64,000 nucleotides of DNA from Cohaesibacter haloalkalitolerans (GTDB lineage: Bacteria; Pseudomonadota; Alphaproteobacteria; Rhizobiales; Cohaesibacteraceae), in assembly GCF_003574655.1 (NCBI RefSeq), contig NZ_QNUM01000011.1, positions 1-64,000 on the forward strand. Reading direction: 5' to 3'. Position numbers and translations under genes: made by a program. The notes below the pieces were generated by a model. It searched no databases, had not been told where the DNA came from, and saw only the letters and a list, made by a program, of their open reading frames with translations. Every line of letters starts with the position of its first letter. Positions within the stretch are counted from its first letter, which is position 1. Positions 16,921 through 25,394 of this stretch are shown in pieces.

Positions 16921-17499
16921 TCAGTCAGTCTCCGCCAGCAATCGCGCGCGTTTCGCCGGCGGGACACCGGCATCGATCAGCACCTGCTCGAAGGTTACTT
17001 GCTCACCGATCGCTGGCTTTCCATCCGCCTTGTAGCTGCGCGCGCCGGTCGGCTGAGCCACATCCCACAACTCTTCCAACTGCGTTCCGGAACTGCGCAC
17101 GGCCTCTGCAAAGCGCTGCAGAAATCGACTTGGAATACTTGTGAAAGACACTCGCCGCTCGCGCAGCGCTGTCACCACCTGTCGAGGCACATCAAGGTCT
17201 CGGGCCACTGCCCGCCAGTCGTTAACGGTGAGTGTCGCAAACGGATCCAAGGTCTCGCGTGGCATGGCCGCCGCATGTTGCGCCCAAGCGGCATCAACAA
17301 GCGCCTTGTCTCCTTCAGAAAGAGCTGCAGTCTCATCAAAGGCTCCACGGCTTAGCTCCAGCGCGAGATCCGCGAGCTCCTCGCCATATTCCGGATAGAG
17401 CCGCAGGTAGTGCTCCAGGGTCGAGCGGTTCGGCTCGCTTTCTACAGCAAAGGCATCAAGCACGTCCTCACGGGACGGTCGTTCTTCGGCGGGGCTCAC
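16921..17499 (-). CDS. HTH protein, probable partner of the ImmA-type fusion
   Basis: A 192-residue soluble protein. The N-terminal STLEHYLRLYPEYGEELADL is a helical segment seen in regulator-like proteins. The middle DWRAVARDLDVPRQVVTALR followed by TSIPSRFLQRFAEAV resembles an atypical Xre-like helix-turn-helix. The start overlaps the sigma-like gene by 4 bp and the stop is 1 bp from the ImmA/UvrD start. This order, regulator then ImmA protease, parallels ImmR-ImmA pairs, so it may be the cleaved repressor or an anti-sigma-like partner. Function is inferred from context. Confidence 0.6.
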   Translation of the reverse strand: MSPAEERPSREDVLDAFAVESEPNRSTLEHYLRLYPEYGEELADLALELSRGAFDETAALSEGDKALVDAAWAQHAAAMPRETLDPFATLTVNDWRAVARDLDVPRQVVTALRERRVSFTSIPSRFLQRFAEAVRSSGTQLEELWDVAQPTGARSYKADGKPAIGEQVTFEQVLIDAGVPPAKRARLLAETD

Positions 17500-18341
17500 T
17501 GCTTCTCTCCATCGGCCATAGCAATCCGAAGGGCGGCAAAGGCCTTATCACGATATACTCGGACTGTCTTCTCGGAGCGGCCTAACGCCTTGGCGATAGT
17601 CATGACATCCGGCTCTTTTGAGTCTATGGGGAAGCCCTCTCTCAACATATGAATGATCCTACTTTGTTCTGGTGGTAGAGCTTCAATCGCTGCTTCGAAC
17701 CGCAACCGGTAAACCTCATCATCAAAATCTGAACCCGCGAAGGGATCGTAGCTCCCAACTGCAGCTTCTACCTCGGCGGACAGCTCACCGCTCTCCAAGT
17801 CGTATTCGAGCGGCCGAGAGCGGTTCTCATCGCGCCACGCCTGCTTCTGCGCATCGCGCCGCAGGCTGGCGAGCGCGCCATCGAAACGCACCTCGAAATA
17901 ATCCAACTTTTCGACATAGGTGCCACGATCTGTAGAGAGAAGCTCGACAAACCGGCTGAAGACCTTGTCGCGTACAACGCCCCGTGTCAGCGACTCGGTC
18001 TTCCCGTCTGGGTTTTCCGACTTCGGCAAGCTGCGCAGCACCCGCGCAATGAGAATTCGATAGAGCTGCTCAAACCATGACTCGTTATTGTCGCGGCGGC
18101 TCGTCCGAATGAAATAGACAAGACATTCACTGGGAACATACCTTGGATCAGAATTCTTCTTGATTGCAGCTCTGGCAACTAACTCTTCCCGCGATAAAGC
18201 CGCTAATTCGGCGATTAGTGTTTCAATCTTTTCATCGCGTTCGTATAATTTTCCAGTCAATGTTCGTTTGCGCAGTGGCTCGATGATTGCAGCCACTTTA
18301 CTACTATTTACAGCGGAATTGGCGGGATTCGATTTCTTCAA
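17496..18341 (-). CDS. sigma-70-like RNA polymerase factor
   Basis: A 281-residue protein whose C-terminus EAAIEALPPEQSRIIHMLRE followed by MTIAKALGRSEKTVRVYRDKAF is a sigma region 4-type helix-turn-helix. The upstream part LVYFIRTSRRDNNESWFEQLYR may correspond to region 2, but it is less conserved, so this is a divergent ECF-like factor. It is the first gene of the same-strand run that continues through the HTH, ImmA/UvrD and multi-ubiquitin genes, and overlaps the HTH gene by 4 bp. It could direct expression of this cluster from an unknown promoter. Confidence 0.7.
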   Translation of the reverse strand: MKKSNPANSAVNSSKVAAIIEPLRKRTLTGKLYERDEKIETLIAELAALSREELVARAAIKKNSDPRYVPSECLVYFIRTSRRDNNESWFEQLYRILIARVLRSLPKSENPDGKTESLTRGVVRDKVFSRFVELLSTDRGTYVEKLDYFEVRFDGALASLRRDAQKQAWRDENRSRPLEYDLESGELSAEVEAAVGSYDPFAGSDFDDEVYRLRFEAAIEALPPEQSRIIHMLREGFPIDSKEPDVMTIAKALGRSEKTVRVYRDKAFAALRIAMADGEKQ

Positions 18342-18828
18342 TTGAAGACTGCCCCTCTCTGTTTCTTACCAATTAACAAACGATGCACTTCTAATCATTA
18401 TTCTCCCATAAAGAGCTTTCATAAATAGTAACAACCAGAATAATATTGACAACACCTAATGACATATTCACGTGCTCTGCACCCTGAAAAATTGAATCTG
18501 GTAGTGTACGCGGACGTGGTGTAATTTGCGCCGCTTCGAGGGAGTAATTACGGGTGGCCATTGAGGTGTATGCTCAGGTGGAGTTTCGCGACTTCATCAA
18601 CGGCATCAAGCCGTCAAACCAACAAAAGGCCGCCGCTTGAAATGCCTCAAACACCAGAATTGACATTAACTCAATCGCCGGAAATGCTGCGCTCTAATTG
18701 AACGGCAGGAATAGGGAAACAGAACTCTGGGATGTAACCTCTGTCGAGCGTCCGGTAAGGGCCGCTTCTTCCATGGGCCTCAATGAGATCTGCTCAGGAA
18801 TATGCCAATCTGTACATTGCAGATCCAC
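18342..18828. other. intergenic region with possible IS21 istA remnant
   Basis: About 490 bp upstream of the sigma-like gene. The first 130 bp are AT-rich and could hold its promoter. At 18554 a GTG opens VAIEVYAQVEFRDFINGIKP and stops after 28 codons; this faintly resembles the N-terminus of IS21-type IstA transposases. The part 18720-18828 is homologous to DNA downstream of the DUF2384 gene at 22370-22450, in inverted orientation, so it belongs to a duplicated segment. Confidence 0.35.
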
Positions 18829-19173
18829 TTATGAATAGACACCTGATTGGACCGACTTCAAATAGGCAAGAACTCTGTCAGATTTGCGCTCCAACACTAA
18901 ATCAAACGCAGTTTTTCCGGCCCAACCAGGAATTGGTTGATGTTTAAACCAAAGAGCCGCTCGCTGATCAGATCCTGTCATCTCGCTTGCTAAGTTGAGG
19001 ATGCTCATTAATGGGCGAACTGCTTCATCAAGTTTTCGTAAGCCGGATTGCCTATAGAATGAACGTCGATCAATGCCGGTCAACTTAGCCAACTCGGCCT
19101 GAGTGATGCCAAGTCTCGTCGCGAATGCTGGTGCAGATGTAATCTGTTTACCACCATCAAATGGTGTGACCAT
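18829..19173 (-). CDS. Xre/MbcA/ParS-type antitoxin (DUF2384), copy 1
   Basis: A 114-residue protein. An N-terminal HTH, RLGITQAELAKLTGIDRRSF, is followed by the DUF2384 toxin-binding segment SILNLASEMTGSDQRAALWF, then PIPGWAGKTAFDLV. This is the antitoxin of RES-Xre type pairs, but no RES toxin gene lies beside it. It is a close paralogue of 22025-22369, and homology continues past the stop codon. ATG at 19173 is chosen to match that copy. It lies near the right end of element A, in the opposite orientation to the element B copy. It is probably an orphan or a stability module remnant. Confidence 0.8.
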   Translation of the reverse strand: MVTPFDGGKQITSAPAFATRLGITQAELAKLTGIDRRSFYRQSGLRKLDEAVRPLMSILNLASEMTGSDQRAALWFKHQPIPGWAGKTAFDLVLERKSDRVLAYLKSVQSGVYS

Positions 19174-19557
19174 GTTTGAAGAACCTCTTTGCGAAGCAAG
19201 CATTTGACGTGCATGCGAGACTATCCCAGTCTGTGACCATCTTTCGAACGTTTCAAGCCTCTTGAATCGCCCAAGGTTTGCCGGAAGCCATCACCTTATG
19301 AAAGGAGACTATCCAAATTCCTGCCGTCAGGTCGATGAAAGCAGCGCGCTTCATTCGAGCGACGGAAATACGGAAGGATATTGCGCCACACATGCCGTCT
19401 TGCGAGTGGTGGGGTTGGACCGGTTTTGCCGGGGGCAATTCAGTTTACTGTACGCGATTTGTACGGAATCACAGAACATTTGAGCGGAATCTGGCGATCG
19501 TCTCGATCCAACAGAAATAACGGGTTTCTGAAAACGCCAATTATTTCAATATGATGT
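19174..19557. other. intergenic region at right end of element A
   Basis: About 380 bp between the DUF2384 gene and att copy 2. Short open frames exist on both strands but have no recognisable product or good start signal. TATTTCAAT (19542-19550) occurs 7 bp before att copy 2, and the same string occurs just inside the left end at 1239-1247; this might be an integrase arm site but is short. Confidence 0.35.
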
Positions 19558-19606
19558 TGGCGCACCCGAAGGGATTCGAACCCCTGGCCTCTGCCTTCGG
19601 AGGGCT
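19558..19606 (-). repeat. att site: tRNA-Arg 3' half, copy 2
   Basis: Identical over 49 bp to 1165-1213. It shares the core CCTCTGCCTTCGGAGGGC with the intact tRNA-Arg at 50926-51002 but differs from it in the T-arm, so the intact gene carries a different 3' half. It is the junction between element A and element B. Confidence 0.85.
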
Positions 19607-20068
19607 AAGGCTTCCCTCTGTCACCATTGAAATCATTGGGTTTTTGTCGTGAGGTCTGTGCCCGAAACATGTCGTTTTGAGGCTATTTCATGGGCCAATC
19701 ATGGGCGCAGGATGCTTGCGTGTTTGTTGGGGCGAATGTCTGAATAGCCATTGCCTCGGCTCCCGCAAAACGATTGGGCTGTCTTCATGATGACACTCAC
19801 ATGGGATCTCCTGCGCAGATATAGCATCAGTTTCCTTCAAACGCACGCAACATAATTGAAGAGCCAACCCACAAGTGATCGCAATCGGGATTGGCAAGGC
19901 TCGTGTTGTTGTTTCTGTTCGCGCCTTTCGTTGCCAGATTTTCATATGACAATCAAACACACTTCCATCCTTGATGAAGAATCTCGGTCCGGGTCTTAGC
20001 GATCAATGGGCATCGGTCGGACTGATGATCTCGTCGTGTCTTCCCCACCAAACATTGGAGAAATTACC
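19607..20068. other. left end of element B with arm-type repeat
   Basis: No supported gene in 460 bp. At 19686-19709 a tandem of TTTCATGGGC and TCATGGGCGCA occurs 80 bp from att copy 2. Nearly the same tandem is at 50846-50870, close to the tRNA at the other end of element B. Such paired sites near both ends fit integrase arm-binding sites. A promoter for the MKDLF gene is expected near 20000-20060 but not assigned. Confidence 0.5.
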
Positions 20069-20551
20069 ATGAAAGACCTTTTTATCAGCATGGGTTCAGA
20101 CGTCTGCGTCCAGAACTTTGTCGGCAGTACCGTGCAATGTCGCGAGCTACAGCCGGATGAAGTCGCCTGCGTCATCGCTGCAACCAGAGAGCAAGGCGGA
20201 GAGGTTACGGGCTTCTACAAATTTGCTTCTGAACTGTCAGACGAAAACCAACACGAGTTTCGTCAGATCCTAGTCGCGATGGAGGCAATCACCGGTGCGA
20301 GGCTGAACAGGGAATGCTTCTTTTCGGACTGGGACGATGACGATGATGATGACGATGATGATGATGACGGCTTTCCAAACATCAACTACATGCGGACTGT
20401 CACAGACACCCAGAGCATGTTGGTCGTCGAATATTATTTTCAGCTCGATCTGAGTGATCGCGACGGAGAATTGCGAAAGGGAGAGCATTTTTCCGTTTCA
20501 ACTGACTATATGACCTTCTATCTGTTTGAGCATGTTGCTGCTTCCCAATAG
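20069..20551 (+). CDS. MKDLF-type protein with poly-Asp tract
   Basis: A 160-residue paralogue of 3167-3616. It shares MKDLFISMGS, CVQNFV, LQPDEVA, an acidic region, INY and TVTDTQSMLVVEYYF. ATG at 20069 has TTGGAGAA upstream and matches the paralogue's start. Between SDW and GFPN is a run of 12 consecutive Asp encoded by alternating GAT and GAC codons (about 20334-20370); the paralogue has only three or four acidic residues there, which suggests triplet expansion. Function is unknown. It stands near the left end of element B before a set of antitoxin genes. Confidence 0.7.
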   Translation: MKDLFISMGSDVCVQNFVGSTVQCRELQPDEVACVIAATREQGGEVTGFYKFASELSDENQHEFRQILVAMEAITGARLNRECFFSDWDDDDDDDDDDDDGFPNINYMRTVTDTQSMLVVEYYFQLDLSDRDGELRKGEHFSVSTDYMTFYLFEHVAASQ

Positions 20552-20691
20552 TGGGAGCAGATGATTGAATATGGTATGGAAACCCGGACTTATCGCCCCA
20601 TTCAGGTTCAACGCCTTGGGGGTGACTTGTTTTCTTACGACGGATAGAAGCGGCCGACTGAATGTGCCTTGGCGCGAGGAAGGACAGAGTA

Positions 20692-20976
20692 ATGCAAAAA
20701 TTATCGAATATCCCGATGGATCATTTGCAAAATCCTCATCCTGGTGAAGTTCTGCTGGAAGAGTTTCTGAAGCCAATGAACCTGAGCCCGGATGCTCTTG
20801 CACGGGCCGTTCAAGCTCCTTGCAGTCATATTGAAGAAATCGTTATTGGGAAACGTGCGATTTCTGAAGATATGGATCGACGACTTGCTCGGCACTTTGG
20901 TCTGTCCGAAGGCTTTTTTCTCGGACTGCAATCTGATTATGATCTGTTGGAACACCGGCGCGATACAGTCAAATGA
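20692..20976 (+). CDS. HigA/VapI-type antitoxin, orphan
   Basis: A 94-residue HTH protein: NPHPGEVLLEEFLKPMNLSP is the standard HigA/VapI start, followed by DALARAVQAPCSHIEEIVIG, KRAISEDMDRRLARHFG and LSEGFFLGLQSDYDLLEHRR. It should repress its own promoter and neutralise a HigB-type toxin. No intact higB precedes it; the upstream 140 bp encode nothing recognisable, so the toxin seems lost. ATG at 20692 is preceded by AGGAAGGACAGAG. Confidence 0.85.
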   Translation: MQKLSNIPMDHLQNPHPGEVLLEEFLKPMNLSPDALARAVQAPCSHIEEIVIGKRAISEDMDRRLARHFGLSEGFFLGLQSDYDLLEHRRDTVK

Positions 20977-21372
20977 TCTTCGCGTCGTTGCCTCTGGTTC
21001 AGGAAATGCCATAGAGAAAGTCGGGTGTGGGACCTCAACTGATAATGGCTGTCGTAGTGGAAGCTTTTTACCGTCGCGTCCTTGATGGTGCGGTCATGCG
21101 CTCAATCTAGTCCTTCATCCAAGGCTTGTTCGGCTGAAACAAGGCTTCCCCATGCTTGGTATGCAAATTCTAGGAATTCACCACGGCATGTATCACCGAT
21201 AAATGCTAAGGTATGCATAAAGGAAATGCGGCACAAATACGCCAGATAATCTTCTTTTGGTGTATGTGTGCATCATTCATGGTTAGAGAGAGTTTGGGCA
21301 GTGGTTTTCTGAGCGATAACGATTATGGTGCTTAGATGCATCGTAAAGAGCCATTAAGAGGCATATAACACC
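20977..21372. other. intergenic region, no supported gene
   Basis: About 400 bp between the HigA and hipB-like genes. I see no coding frame of quality. The last 100 bp are AT-rich and probably include the hipB promoter. Confidence 0.4.
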
Positions 21373-21765
21373 ATGAGCGGCAAGATGACAAAGGGAAGCG
21401 CTGTGCATCCCATCATCTAGCACGGGCTATCAAAGCTTGGTAAGGATATCGCCCTTGCCCGGCGAGCCCGCAGGCTTTCCACGCTGGACATGGCCGACCG
21501 TATGGGGGTGGACCGCGGGACATTGCGCAGGCTTGAAAAAGGCGATCCTGGTGTATCGTTGAACACGCTGGCCATGGCGCTACACGCCTTGGGAATGCTG
21601 GACCGTTTGATTGATCTCGCTGATTGCGTCTCGGACGATATCGGTCTCATGGCGGCCCATGGAGCGGTGCCAAAAAGGATCGTCAGGTCCCGGCCTGAGA
21701 AAGAAGCCAGGCCGCGAGGATCTCTTCCTGATGATACTGAAAGAAGTGATCCGGAGGGCTGGTGA
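21373..21765 (+). pseudogene. HipB-like antitoxin with in-frame TAG
   Basis: The frame opens at ATG 21373 (MSGKMTKGSAVHPII), meets TAG at 21418-21420, and continues as HGLSKLGKDIALARRARRLS, then DMADRMGVDRGTLRRLEKGD and VSLNTLAMALHALGML. The post-stop part is a typical HipB Xre domain whose first helix begins before any usable start codon, so the TAG is a true nonsense codon rather than an upstream stop. A restart at ATG 21490 would lose the first helix. It overlaps the hipA remnant through TGATG at 21763. Confidence 0.75.
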
Positions 21766-22028
21766 TGGACAGGAAGGAAATCGATGTCCGCATGGGGGCG
21801 TCAGGTGTTCCCGTTGGAACGCTTGTTTGTGATTATGATGGGCGTCGTGAGATCTCCACGTTCCGCTATGCCGAAGCATGGCTCAAGAACGCACGGGCTT
21901 TTCCCCTCTCATCATTCATGCCTTTGCAGGCTGCCCCTTTCTTCGGGAAGAAGGACCACAACATGTCGTCCCTCCCCAGTCCGATCGAGCTAAAAGGCCG
22001 ACTTAGCAAAAAGGTTCTCCCAACATGA
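21765..22028 (+). pseudogene. HipA N-terminal fragment
   Basis: MDRKEIDVRMGASGVPVGTL, REISTFRYAEAWLKNARAF and LQAAPFFGKKD match the N-terminal subdomain of HipA-type kinases. After SSLPSPI (about 21990) homology stops, and the frame reads on 13 codons into the leader of the next gene. The kinase core with the ATP-binding and catalytic residues is absent. Together with the nonsense codon in hipB this toxin-antitoxin pair is dead. The break coincides with the start of the segment duplicated around the DUF2384 gene. Confidence 0.75.
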
Positions 22029-22369
22029 CCACACAATTCGATCCCAACAGTCACATTGCATCTGCACGGGCATTTGCAACGAACCTTGGTATCACGCAAA
22101 AAGAATTGGCTAAGTTGACCGGTATTGATCGACATTCGTTTTATAGGCCATCAGGTTTACGCAAGCTGAATGAAGCAATTCGCCCATTAATGAGCATCCT
22201 CAATTTAGCAAGCGAGATGACTGGATCTGATCAGCGTGCTGCTCTTTGGTTTAAGCATCAACCGATTCCTGGTTGGGCCGGAAAAACTGCGTTTGATTTG
22301 GTGTCGGAGCGTAAATCTGACAGAGTTCTTGCCTATTTGCGGTCGGTTCAATCAGGCGTCTATTCATAA
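22025..22369 (+). CDS. Xre/MbcA/ParS-type antitoxin (DUF2384), copy 2
   Basis: A 114-residue protein almost identical in layout to 18829-19173: NLGITQKELAKLTGIDRHSF HTH, then SILNLASEMTGSDQRAALWF and PIPGWAGKTAFDLV. Nucleotide similarity extends from the GGTTCT leader to about 70 bp after the stop. It lies right after the truncated hipA and in inverted orientation to copy 1. No RES toxin gene is adjacent. Two antitoxin copies without a toxin may block incoming RES systems or be remnants of plasmid-like maintenance. Confidence 0.8.
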   Translation: MTTQFDPNSHIASARAFATNLGITQKELAKLTGIDRHSFYRPSGLRKLNEAIRPLMSILNLASEMTGSDQRAALWFKHQPIPGWAGKTAFDLVSERKSDRVLAYLRSVQSGVYS

Positions 22370-22563
22370 GCGCATCTGCAATGCTCGGATTGGCATATTC
22401 CTGATCAGTTCTCATTGAGGCCAATGGAAGAAGCTGCCCAATCCTGCCATTCGCCAAGAATGATTTTCCTGAGCCAACTTCCCCATTGTTGCCGTTCGAG
22501 CGAAGCGCAACATTTTTAGTCAGCCGAGGGCTGGAGTGCGGACAAGGCTGCCGTTTGATATGA

Positions 22564-23331
22564 TCATATCAATTGCTGCTTTGTATTTGTTCTACCACTT
22601 TTAAGATCGGTAATTACGATGTTGGCTGTTTGCAGTGCTTGTTCAATAAACGGTATTAACTCGCCCTCATTCCTTTTAATGTCGAGTGCTGCCCAGATCA
22701 AACTAAGCGAAAGCTGACATTCTCTGGCAAGTGAGGCTTCGGGCTCATCAAAGCCAGTTGGTAAGCCCTTGCTCGTTGCATAGAAGATCTCGTTCCGAGC
22801 ATCTTGCGCGAATTTCACGGTTTTTTCCAATTCAGCAACATCACCGAACATATTGACCAGTTCGTCATGGAAATCAGAAAGTATTTGCCCTTGCTCATCG
22901 CGGAAATGGAAAAGCTTCGTTGAGGCGTAGTTATGGTAAGTTTGACCATCTACTATGTATCGAGCAACAAGAGCATTGGTTTGGAGGTCAAGTGCAACTG
23001 CAACCTGATTTGGCCGTATAATATCCGAAATCTTTTGCGTCAAAACTGATATCGTTGCCTTAGCAGCATGATCTTTGATGTTGATATTCTTAGCGTCGGC
23101 ATAACCGCACTCTTTTGCGCAAGATATGAATGCTGCAACCGCTTCTTCCGTTGCGTGAAGCGCACAAAAGCAAGCAGGGATAGGCATTCCGGCGTCGGAT
23201 ATACTGTTCGCCCACTGTAGTGAGCGAAGCGCACTCGACGCTCGAAACTTTGCACGATCAGGAAGTTCATTGATCTGGCTGTTTATCAATGCGGCAGCAT
23301 TGTTCTTCATTATGCGGTTGATAACACTCAT
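22564..23331 (-). CDS. hypothetical protein, possibly HEPN-like
   Basis: A 255-residue soluble, mostly helical protein. FCALHATEEAVAAFISCAKE and a C-terminal helix with ARNEIFYATSKGLP are loosely reminiscent of HEPN/AbiV-type abortive infection proteins, where a charged R-x4-H or E-rich helix is expected; the exact motif is not present. ATG at 23331 is used. It is transcribed away from the SIR2 gene with a 534-bp gap between them, so they may be independent. I do not assign a function. Confidence 0.55.
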   Translation of the reverse strand: MSVINRIMKNNAAALINSQINELPDRAKFRASSALRSLQWANSISDAGMPIPACFCALHATEEAVAAFISCAKECGYADAKNINIKDHAAKATISVLTQKISDIIRPNQVAVALDLQTNALVARYIVDGQTYHNYASTKLFHFRDEQGQILSDFHDELVNMFGDVAELEKTVKFAQDARNEIFYATSKGLPTGFDEPEASLARECQLSLSLIWAALDIKRNEGELIPFIEQALQTANIVITDLKSGRTNTKQQLI

Positions 23332-23865
23332 TCAGATCCCTTTACGTGCTATGTGGTGGGCAACCTCTCAGGGAAACCTCATATCATCTCGACGGTACCA
23401 CAAGGGCGATCACAACCGAACCATTGAAACTGTCCATCGTTATGGTTGCAGAGACGTCACAATTGGGCTCCAAGCGGACCGATGCGGCGCAGCATGAGAT
23501 AAGAACAGTTATCTCGGTCATGATTTGCAATCGCGGCCCAAAGTGGACATGCGCAGGTTGCCACAAGCCGCACGACAGCTTCCGCATTCCTGCCGTTCGA
23601 GCAAGCCGCAGCGTTTTCAGTGGCCAGGTGACGGGTGAGCGGACATTTAAGACGTCGGTAGAACTTGGCGACAATTTTGACCAACCAAGTTGAGGGCATG
23701 ACTTGTCAAAGTTTGATTATATTGTCGATTTCATCAAAAGAGAGAAATTAGCTGTGATATTTTATTCAGCACACCTTGAGTTGATTTACGTAAAGCGTAA
23801 TCCTTATTCGAACAATCAATTTATTCCCAATTAAGCAAAATATGAATGTGTAGCGTGGATTCTAG
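23332..23865. other. intergenic region with repeat copy A
   Basis: Divergent spacer between the 255-residue gene and the SIR2 gene. Positions 23464-23555 form a segment whose diverged counterpart is at 25194-25285 after the SIR2 gene, same orientation; both begin TGGGCTCCAAGCGG. The 23700-23865 part is AT-rich and should carry the SIR2 promoter. No gene is called. Confidence 0.5.
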
Positions 23866-25167
23866 ATGAGTGAATACTTCGAAATTGCGTATGCCGCAGC
23901 AGCAAAGCGTTTATGTCTCTTTACGGGAACAGGATTCTCAAAAGCGCTAACTGAGAACAAAGTGCCAGGATGGCAGGAGCTTCTTGAGAACGTATGTGAG
24001 AACCACGCTGACAATTCCGCTTTGAAAGACATACTGTTCCCGGCGGACACTGCAAAACCGCTGCATTTAGAGGAAGCCGCCCAAGTCGTTGAATTGGATC
24101 TTTTGGGAAATAACAAAAATTTACACGAAACTATTGCCAAAATAATTTCCGGCTTTCCTGCATCGGGTGAAATAAAACACGCAAAAAGCTTCTTGTCCGG
24201 CAGGTCTTTTCGAATTGTTACGACTAACTATGACAAGATTGCCGAGGAACTTATAGGCACAGACTGCCTCTCTTTAAGTCCAGGGCTACCTGTGCCAAAA
24301 TCGAATAGCAGAGCGAAAGTATACCACATCCACGGATCAATCGACGCTCCTTCTCAAATGGTTGTTACCGCGAATGATTATTTTAAATTTATGCACTCCG
24401 AAAGTTATTTTTCACGTAAACTTAGCACTATTTTGCACGAAAGCACAGTAGTAATACTCGGATATTCACTTGGAGATGCAAATCTGAAGTCAATTTTAAA
24501 TGAATATACTAGATTCATGAAAACTAATACATTAGGAAGTAATATTTTCTTCGTCTCTAGGAGTCGGGTAGATCAACCAATTATTGATTATTATGCTAAT
24601 TGCTATGGCATTCGGGTTATTGACGACACCACGATCGAAACCTTTTTTCAAAAACTGGAAAAGCACTACCCGGAAGCCGAGAGAGTTTTGCAGCGTTCAT
24701 TAAGGTCAATTGAGAAGGTTCTGAAAGATGGAAGGACTTTTAAAGACAGTTTTCTAAAAATGGAGGATTCATTTTACGAGGTAGTTTCAGCTTTGAGCGC
24801 CAAGGGATATAGTTTGGAAGATACCAAAGCCGTAAAAATGTTCGACAAGATCGTAACAAAGAAGCAAGAGTTGTGTTTAGAAAGCGGCGCTTGGGAACAA
24901 TATGAGCACCTAGCCTCTTGGTTGATTATTCTTGGCTCACTTTTGGATATTAAGGGTAGATCACTCGAAGACACCTATCTTGAAGCAGTAAAATACTCAA
25001 TGGAGCATATGAGCCAAGAAAAAAGACTAGGATACTCTTGGCAAGCCTTCAAAATTTGGAGCTCTCGATGGGGGACGATTCGCGCTTCAAATCGGACAAT
25101 GATAAAAGCCTTTATCTTGGAAAAATCTATAAACCGGGATGCAAGAAATATTGTTTCAGTCTGTTAG
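23866..25167 (+). CDS. SIR2-domain NADase-like defence protein
   Basis: A 433-residue cytosolic protein. The N-terminal 270 residues form a SIR2-like fold: FTGTGFSKAL (19-28), VTTNYDK (118-124), YHIHGSID (153-160) and VVILGYSLGDANLKSI (195-210). The HG and TTNYD motifs are those used for NAD+ binding and hydrolysis in defence SIR2 proteins. The C-terminal 160 residues are helical and unassigned and could sense infection. Predicted role is NAD+ depletion in abortive infection. It is more AT-rich than its neighbours and is flanked by a diverged direct repeat, both signs of separate acquisition. It has no cotranscribed partner, so a single-gene system is likely. Confidence 0.8.
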   Translation: MSEYFEIAYAAAAKRLCLFTGTGFSKALTENKVPGWQELLENVCENHADNSALKDILFPADTAKPLHLEEAAQVVELDLLGNNKNLHETIAKIISGFPASGEIKHAKSFLSGRSFRIVTTNYDKIAEELIGTDCLSLSPGLPVPKSNSRAKVYHIHGSIDAPSQMVVTANDYFKFMHSESYFSRKLSTILHESTVVILGYSLGDANLKSILNEYTRFMKTNTLGSNIFFVSRSRVDQPIIDYYANCYGIRVIDDTTIETFFQKLEKHYPEAERVLQRSLRSIEKVLKDGRTFKDSFLKMEDSFYEVVSALSAKGYSLEDTKAVKMFDKIVTKKQELCLESGAWEQYEHLASWLIILGSLLDIKGRSLEDTYLEAVKYSMEHMSQEKRLGYSWQAFKIWSSRWGTIRASNRTMIKAFILEKSINRDARNIVSVC

Positions 25168-25193
25168 ACAACTTAGCTTTTTAATGTCTCGAG

Positions 25194-25285
25194 TGGGCTC
25201 CAAGCGGTCTGGTGCACCGCGTCATGAATTGAAGACCGTCATATAGAACGTAATTGGCAATTGCGGCCCCTTTTGGGCATTGAAG
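25194..25285. repeat. diverged direct repeat copy B after SIR2 gene
   Basis: Aligned without gaps to 23464-23555, it shares TGGGCTCCAAGCGG at the start and GCAAT-GCGGCCC near the end, roughly two thirds identical by eye. The pair brackets the SIR2 gene. It may be a non-coding repeat family of this genome or the trace of the insertion. Confidence 0.5.
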
Positions 25286-25394
25286 CTCAAACACTGATCG
25301 CTTCAAAGCAGACGTGGATCTCCTCCATATTGGTTGGCGCTTGGGAACGCGACGTTGGTCAGACTGCCTACCGGACAAATCGGCGGGAGGTCGA

